Assembly (NCBI GenBank): GCA_913061495.1
Contig: CAJXVG010000002.1
Location: 1-64,000, forward strand
Direction: 5' to 3'
Origin: an uncultured Winogradskyella sp.
GTDB taxonomy: Bacteria > Bacteroidota > Bacteroidia > Flavobacteriales > Flavobacteriaceae
DNA: 64,000 nucleotides
In this document: in pieces, positions 60,422 through 64,000 of the stretch
How positions within the stretch are numbered: position 1 is the stretch's first letter
Layout of the letters: every line of letters begins with the position of its first letter
Translations under genes and position numbers: made by a program
Notes under the pieces: generated by a model
The model's database searches: none
What the model was told of the DNA's origin: nothing
What the model saw: the letters and a program-made list of their open reading frames with translations, nothing else

Positions 60422-61483
60422 TTATGCTATATTAATTTTATTATCCAGATACACTTCCTGAACAGATTGTAATATTTTCACGCCTTCACCGAAGGGCTTT
60501 TGAAATGCTTTCCTTCCCATTATCAGCCCAGAGCCGCCAGCCCTTTTATTGATAACGGCAGTTGTTACAGCTTCAACCAAATCAGACTCACCTTTGGACC
60601 CACCTCCTGAGTTAATCAGTCCTATTTTACCCATATAGCAATTAGCAACTTGTAATCGGCAAAGGTCTATGGGATGGTCTGTGGTTAGGATTTTATACAT
60701 TTCACCATCATATTTTCCAAATCCTATCTCTTTGAAACCAAAATTATTGGTGGGTAATTTTTGTTTGATGATGTCTGCTTGAATAGTAACACCCAAATGG
60801 TTTGCCTGCCCAGTTACATCGGCAGCTGCGTGATAATCTTCCTTGTTGGTTTTAAATGCCTCGTTCCGTGTATAGCACCATAAGATGGTGGCCATTCCCA
60901 GATTATGGGCTTCTTCAAAAGCTTCAGCTATTTCTTTTAGCTGTCTGTTGCTTTCTGCTGAACCGAAATAAATCGTAGCTCCTACGGCAATTGCTCCCAT
61001 ATCCCAAGCGGTTTTTACATTACCAAAGAGCGTTTGGTCATATTTATTGGGATAGGTGAGTAACTCATTATGGTTAATCTTAACGATAAAAGGGATTTTA
61101 TGGGCATACTTTCGAGCGTTCAAGCCCAATACTCCAAACGTAGATGCCACACCATTACAACCCGCTTCGATAGCAAGTTTTATAATGTTCTCAGGGTCAA
61201 AATAATCCGGGTTCTTGTAGAATGAAAAGGTTGCGCTATGCTCAATGCCTTGGTCTACTGGAAGAATACTCAAATAGCCTGTGCCACCAAGATTGCCGTG
61301 GTTGTATAATTGGTTAAGGCTTCTTATTACCTGTGGATTTCTGTTGCTATTGACAAATACTTTTTCAAGACTATTTTTACTTGGTGTCTGCAATTCATCT
61401 TTTGTGATTCTTTCACAAACGTGATTCAAGTAGAAATCAGCTTTGTCTCCTAAAAGCTCTGTGATATTTATATCTGTTTTCAT
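60422..61483 (-). CDS. fbaB: Class I fructose-bisphosphate aldolase (FbaB/DhnA type)
   Basis: The 353-residue Schiff-base aldolase of the DhnA/FbaB family is close in length to E. coli FbaB. Family motifs include the [15 protein letters not shown] start of the barrel, [27 protein letters not shown], and [12 protein letters not shown] with the phosphate loop. It is not the class II zinc enzyme usually found in Flavobacteriia glycolysis. It lies next to the type II GAPDH, with which it forms an archaeal-looking pair. Confidence 0.9.
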   Translation of the reverse strand: MKTDINITELLGDKADFYLNHVCERITKDELQTPSKNSLEKVFVNSNRNPQVIRSLNQLYNHGNLGGTGYLSILPVDQGIEHSATFSFYKNPDYFDPENIIKLAIEAGCNGVASTFGVLGLNARKYAHKIPFIVKINHNELLTYPNKYDQTLFGNVKTAWDMGAIAVGATIYFGSAESNRQLKEIAEAFEEAHNLGMATILWCYTRNEAFKTNKEDYHAAADVTGQANHLGVTIQADIIKQKLPTNNFGFKEIGFGKYDGEMYKILTTDHPIDLCRLQVANCYMGKIGLINSGGGSKGESDLVEAVTTAVINKRAGGSGLIMGRKAFQKPFGEGVKILQSVQEVYLDNKINIA

Positions 61484-61494
61484 TTAAAAGAGGA

Positions 61495-62508
61495 TTAATG
61501 AATTCCTAAGCTTTCATTGGTTTTGGCGATGGATTTCCCCCCATCTGTTTCAATTCCAGTTAATGCCCTAATAGCATCGATAGTTTCTGGTATTACAATG
61601 GCTTGGTTATCGACTACATAGGCATAAAAAAGTTCGTCTCCCTGCACCTTTAACATATCTTTCCATAGCGCAACTTCGTACATATCGCCCCAAGGTCTTC
61701 CCATATCTAAGAACATTTCCTTGATGGTATTGTTAGAAACCAGACCTTGGTCATATTGAATTAGTTTAATACGACTTGAAGTTTTAAAGGCATTTAGCAC
61801 TTCTTGCTTTGTCGACTGCTTTTTCAATTTCACATTCCAGTAGTGCATATGGCTTAAGGTTTGCGGTACTTTTACTGCTGCGGTGATGACATCCAATTCT
61901 GGGTCAACACTTTTAGCATCCGGACCTTGATGGCTTGGAATATCTTTTTCGGGAACCATCGTATTCATAATACCACCTAAATGACTTTCCCAAGGGTCTG
62001 TAGCTCTTCTTAAAAGTGTACCTCTGGCATAATCCAATAAATCGGCTCTTTTTAAAGCGGTCAAGGTTCTTAAAATAGACGTAGTATTACAGGAAACTAC
62101 TCTTGTTGCATTCAAGTTTAGAGCGGATTTGTAATTATTTTCTGCACTAAAGGAATGCCCTGTAGTTTCGTGTTTTTCGCCACCGTGTAGAATAAATTTG
62201 ATGTTTTGCTCCTTGTAGATAACGACATTCTGAGCGGCAATTTTTTTTGGCGTACAGTCCACAACAAGGTCTGATTTCTTTAAAAGTTCCTGCATATTGC
62301 CTTTAACAGAAATCCCTTCAGATTTCATATTATCAGCTGCATCTTGAGTTGCTGCGTATATGTTGTAATTCTTTCTTACTGCATTTTGAATGCGCCAATC
62401 GCTGATGATATCGCAAACGCCCGAAAGCTTCATATCATCTTGTAAATTGATGGCATCTGCCACCCTTTTTCCTATGACTCCGTATCCTATAACTCCTACT
62501 TTTTTCAT
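61495..62508 (-). CDS. Type II (archaeal-type) glyceraldehyde-3-phosphate dehydrogenase
   Basis: The 337-residue enzyme is of the type II GAPDH family, distinct from bacterial GapA. The start MKKVGVIGYGVIGKRVADAI, the VVDCTPKK and HGGEKHE segments, the active-site SCNTTSILRTL (Cys about 140), and the C-terminal DMYEVALWKDMLKVQGDE are diagnostic. It oxidises glyceraldehyde 3-phosphate with NAD(P). Such enzymes are typical of archaea and are found only in scattered bacteria. It starts 20 bases after ndh and is followed by fbaB after 11 bases. Confidence 0.9.
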   Translation of the reverse strand: MKKVGVIGYGVIGKRVADAINLQDDMKLSGVCDIISDWRIQNAVRKNYNIYAATQDAADNMKSEGISVKGNMQELLKKSDLVVDCTPKKIAAQNVVIYKEQNIKFILHGGEKHETTGHSFSAENNYKSALNLNATRVVSCNTTSILRTLTALKRADLLDYARGTLLRRATDPWESHLGGIMNTMVPEKDIPSHQGPDAKSVDPELDVITAAVKVPQTLSHMHYWNVKLKKQSTKQEVLNAFKTSSRIKLIQYDQGLVSNNTIKEMFLDMGRPWGDMYEVALWKDMLKVQGDELFYAYVVDNQAIVIPETIDAIRALTGIETDGGKSIAKTNESLGIH

Positions 62509-62528
62509 ATAAATTTTGTTTTAATTAG

Positions 62529-63884
62529 TTATTCTTCTGTGTTGTCGACTAATGATTTGGGTTTGAAATTTCGAATAATTAGGCGGTTGCTTTTTTCATA
62601 AGTGAAATAGCTAACCGCCCAATTAAAACCAACCATCAATCTATTTCTAAATCCACTTATAGATAACAAGTGTACAATTGACCATAGCAACCAAGCGAAA
62701 TAACCAGCAAATTTGAATTTGCCTAAATCGGCAACAGCCTTTCGTTTTCCTACTGTGGCCAATGAACCTTTGTCTTTGTATTCAAAAGGTTTTACGCCTT
62801 CATCCTTAATAATTTTCAATAATACATTACCTAAATATTTGCCTTGCTGGATTGCTGTTTGGGCTACTTGTGGATGCCCTTTGGGTGTGTCTGTAGTAAT
62901 CATTGCCGCTATATCTCCCACGGCAAAAATATTTTTGTAGCCTTCTACCATTAAAAACGAGTCAGTTTTTAAGCGGTTACCCCAAACCAGGTGTTTTTCA
63001 TCTATACCTTTGGGGAATTGTCCTTTTACACCTGCCGTCCAGATGAGGTTTCTTGCTAAAATTTTCTTTCCGCTTTTCGTAGTAACCTCTGAACCGTCAT
63101 AATCACTTACCGACTCGTTGAATAGTACTTTTACATTTAAGTCTTTCAGATACTTTAAAGTTTTTGATGATGCTTTGTCTGACATTGTGCTTAACAACTC
63201 GTCAATAGCTTCTATCAAATAAATGTTCATTATGGAAGCAGGGTATTCTGGGTAATCCTTCGGTAGAATGTATTTGCAAAATTCAGCCAAAGCTCCTGCC
63301 ATTTCTACACCAGCGGGACCACCTCCAACAATAACGAAATTTGTTAGGGAATCACGTTCATCATCATCGCAGGTAATGGCTGCTTGTTCTAAGTTTTGCA
63401 GCATCATATGGCGAATGTTGAGGGAATCACGAATATCCTTCATCCCTAAGCTGTTTTGGGCTACGGAATCCATTCCGAAAAAATTTGTGGTCGTACCCGT
63501 TGCCAATACGAGATAGTCGTAGTGGACTTTTCCTTTGGTAGTTGTTAATGTATTTGATGAGGGTTGAATTTCCTCGACTTCCGCCAAGCGGAACACTACA
63601 TTTTTATATCCCTTAAATTGTTTTCTAAATGGAAACACAATGCTGTCTGGCTCCAAAGCACTTGTTGCCACTTGATAGAATAAAGGTTGAAATTGATGGA
63701 AGTTGTTTTTATCGAACAATACAACTTGTACTTCTTTATGTTTCAATTTTTCTACCAATGCCAGACCAGCAAAACCACCACCAATGATAACTACGCGAGG
63801 TAGGTCAGAATCTGGAAGGCAGATATCATCCGTTACCTTGCAAGCAGATGACATTATTTTCTTATGTTGGTGGCTATCTTTCAT
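62529..63884 (-). CDS. ndh: Type II NADH dehydrogenase (NDH-2)
   Basis: The 451-residue flavoprotein oxidises NADH and passes electrons to quinone without pumping protons. FAD motif IIGGGFAGLALVEKL, NADH motif IVGGGPAGVEMAGAL, the FAD-end VGDIA, and a C-terminal amphipathic, membrane-associated part (GYFAWLLWSIVHLLSISGF). The ORF starts at 63884; the ATG at 63854 (MSSACK) is an alternative. Next to GAPDH and lactate dehydrogenase, it supports NADH recycling. Confidence 0.9.
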   Translation of the reverse strand: MKDSHQHKKIMSSACKVTDDICLPDSDLPRVVIIGGGFAGLALVEKLKHKEVQVVLFDKNNFHQFQPLFYQVATSALEPDSIVFPFRKQFKGYKNVVFRLAEVEEIQPSSNTLTTTKGKVHYDYLVLATGTTTNFFGMDSVAQNSLGMKDIRDSLNIRHMMLQNLEQAAITCDDDERDSLTNFVIVGGGPAGVEMAGALAEFCKYILPKDYPEYPASIMNIYLIEAIDELLSTMSDKASSKTLKYLKDLNVKVLFNESVSDYDGSEVTTKSGKKILARNLIWTAGVKGQFPKGIDEKHLVWGNRLKTDSFLMVEGYKNIFAVGDIAAMITTDTPKGHPQVAQTAIQQGKYLGNVLLKIIKDEGVKPFEYKDKGSLATVGKRKAVADLGKFKFAGYFAWLLWSIVHLLSISGFRNRLMVGFNWAVSYFTYEKSNRLIIRNFKPKSLVDNTEE

Positions 63885-63906
63885 TTGTTAGTTGTTCATA
63901 TTTCAT

Positions 63907-64000
63907 TCACCCTTCATCTTTACCTCTTGCAATAAGTACCGAGCACTTGGCGTGGGTGGCTAAATATTGGGAAACAGAGCCTAAAAGTAAGCGCGACAAC
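63907..64000 (-). CDS. Universal stress protein, C-terminal end only
   Basis: The last 30 codons of a minus-strand gene cut by the window edge: LSRLLLGSVSQYLATHAKCS, then VLIARGKDEG and stop. This is the end of a UspA domain (GSVSxxxxxHAxCSVLI). The ORF track misses it because it is partial. The gap to ndh is 22 bases, so the cluster continues off the right side. Confidence 0.85.
   Translation of the reverse strand, partial: LSRLLLGSVSQYLATHAKCSVLIARGKDEG

Noticed and set aside
46032-64000. Right attachment site (3' half of tRNA-Leu) inside the window
   Set aside because: I looked for CTTAGGATCTAG and a CGCCCGC acceptor end and did not see them.
1-64000. CRISPR arrays, rRNA genes and insertion sequences
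   Set aside because: No regularly spaced repeats, no rRNA-like sequence and no transposase ORF were seen.

Overview
The window looks like a contig end from a member of the Flavobacteriaceae (Bacteroidota). The evidence is a type IX secretion C-terminal domain on a secreted peptidase, several TAnnTTTG (-7) promoter boxes, few Shine-Dalgarno sequences, and Bacteroidota families (DUF4407, DUF4230, DUF1272, DUF6660, BfmA/BtgA and MobB mobilisation proteins, CusA fused to TolC). The first 29 bases are not biological: they are the end of an Illumina Nextera adapter, including the 19-base mosaic end.

Region 1 (30-13.4 kb) is AT-rich chromosomal housekeeping DNA. It holds an outer-membrane barrel, ruvC, hemW, a cyclase-family hydrolase, DUF4230, YjbR and PhnA-like proteins, small DUF1272 and STAS proteins, a secreted SnoaL-like protein, DUF4407, a BlaR1/BlaI pair with a clear operator over its promoter, a type IX-secreted M28 peptidase and an M20 dipeptidase.

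Region 2 (13.4-46.0 kb) is an integrated mobilisable element. It starts at a tRNA-Leu(UAG) locus where a 5' tRNA half lies just upstream of an intact tRNA-Leu with the same anticodon. The backbone is ParB, two small ORFs and DUF932 on the left, and SSB, a RadC-like protein, a hairpin-rich oriT candidate, a BfmA-like protein, a MobB relaxase and a TraD/G-like coupling ATPase on the right. No integrase and no mating-pore genes are in the window. The cargo is (a) about 17 kb of metal export: a CzcA-TolC fusion RND system, adaptor, two CDF-type proteins, a Fur-family regulator, a Zn/Cd P-type ATPase, and then a second, CusA-like RND system with small His-rich envelope proteins; and (b) a 6.4-kb defence-like insert bounded by two direct copies of a roughly 170-200 bp repeat. 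The insert holds a small PD-(D/E)xK nuclease-like gene with an unknown partner, then a tightly coupled five-gene operon: an AbiEi-like antitoxin, an AbiEii nucleotidyltransferase toxin, a three-TM protein of unknown family, a Lys/Glu-rich unknown protein, and a UPF0489 (arginase-like fold) protein. The last three are the best candidate for an undescribed system.

Region 3 (46.2-64.0 kb) is one long minus-strand cluster of 18 closely spaced genes, running off the right edge. It combines NDH-2, a type II (archaeal-type) GAPDH, an FbaB-type class I aldolase, a dicarboxylate symporter, ATP-dependent phosphofructokinase, D-lactate-type dehydrogenase, an SDR, universal stress proteins, an ATP-cone/Mrr-like fusion, a beta-CASP RNase-type metallo-hydrolase, an AMP phosphorylase-type enzyme, a PRPP-synthetase-type enzyme, a CopB-type copper ATPase and an MFS exporter. 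It reads as a portable stress and energy module that couples fermentation-type glycolysis, nucleotide and RNA salvage and copper export. Whether it belongs to the same mobile element cannot be decided here, because no right-hand attachment site was found.
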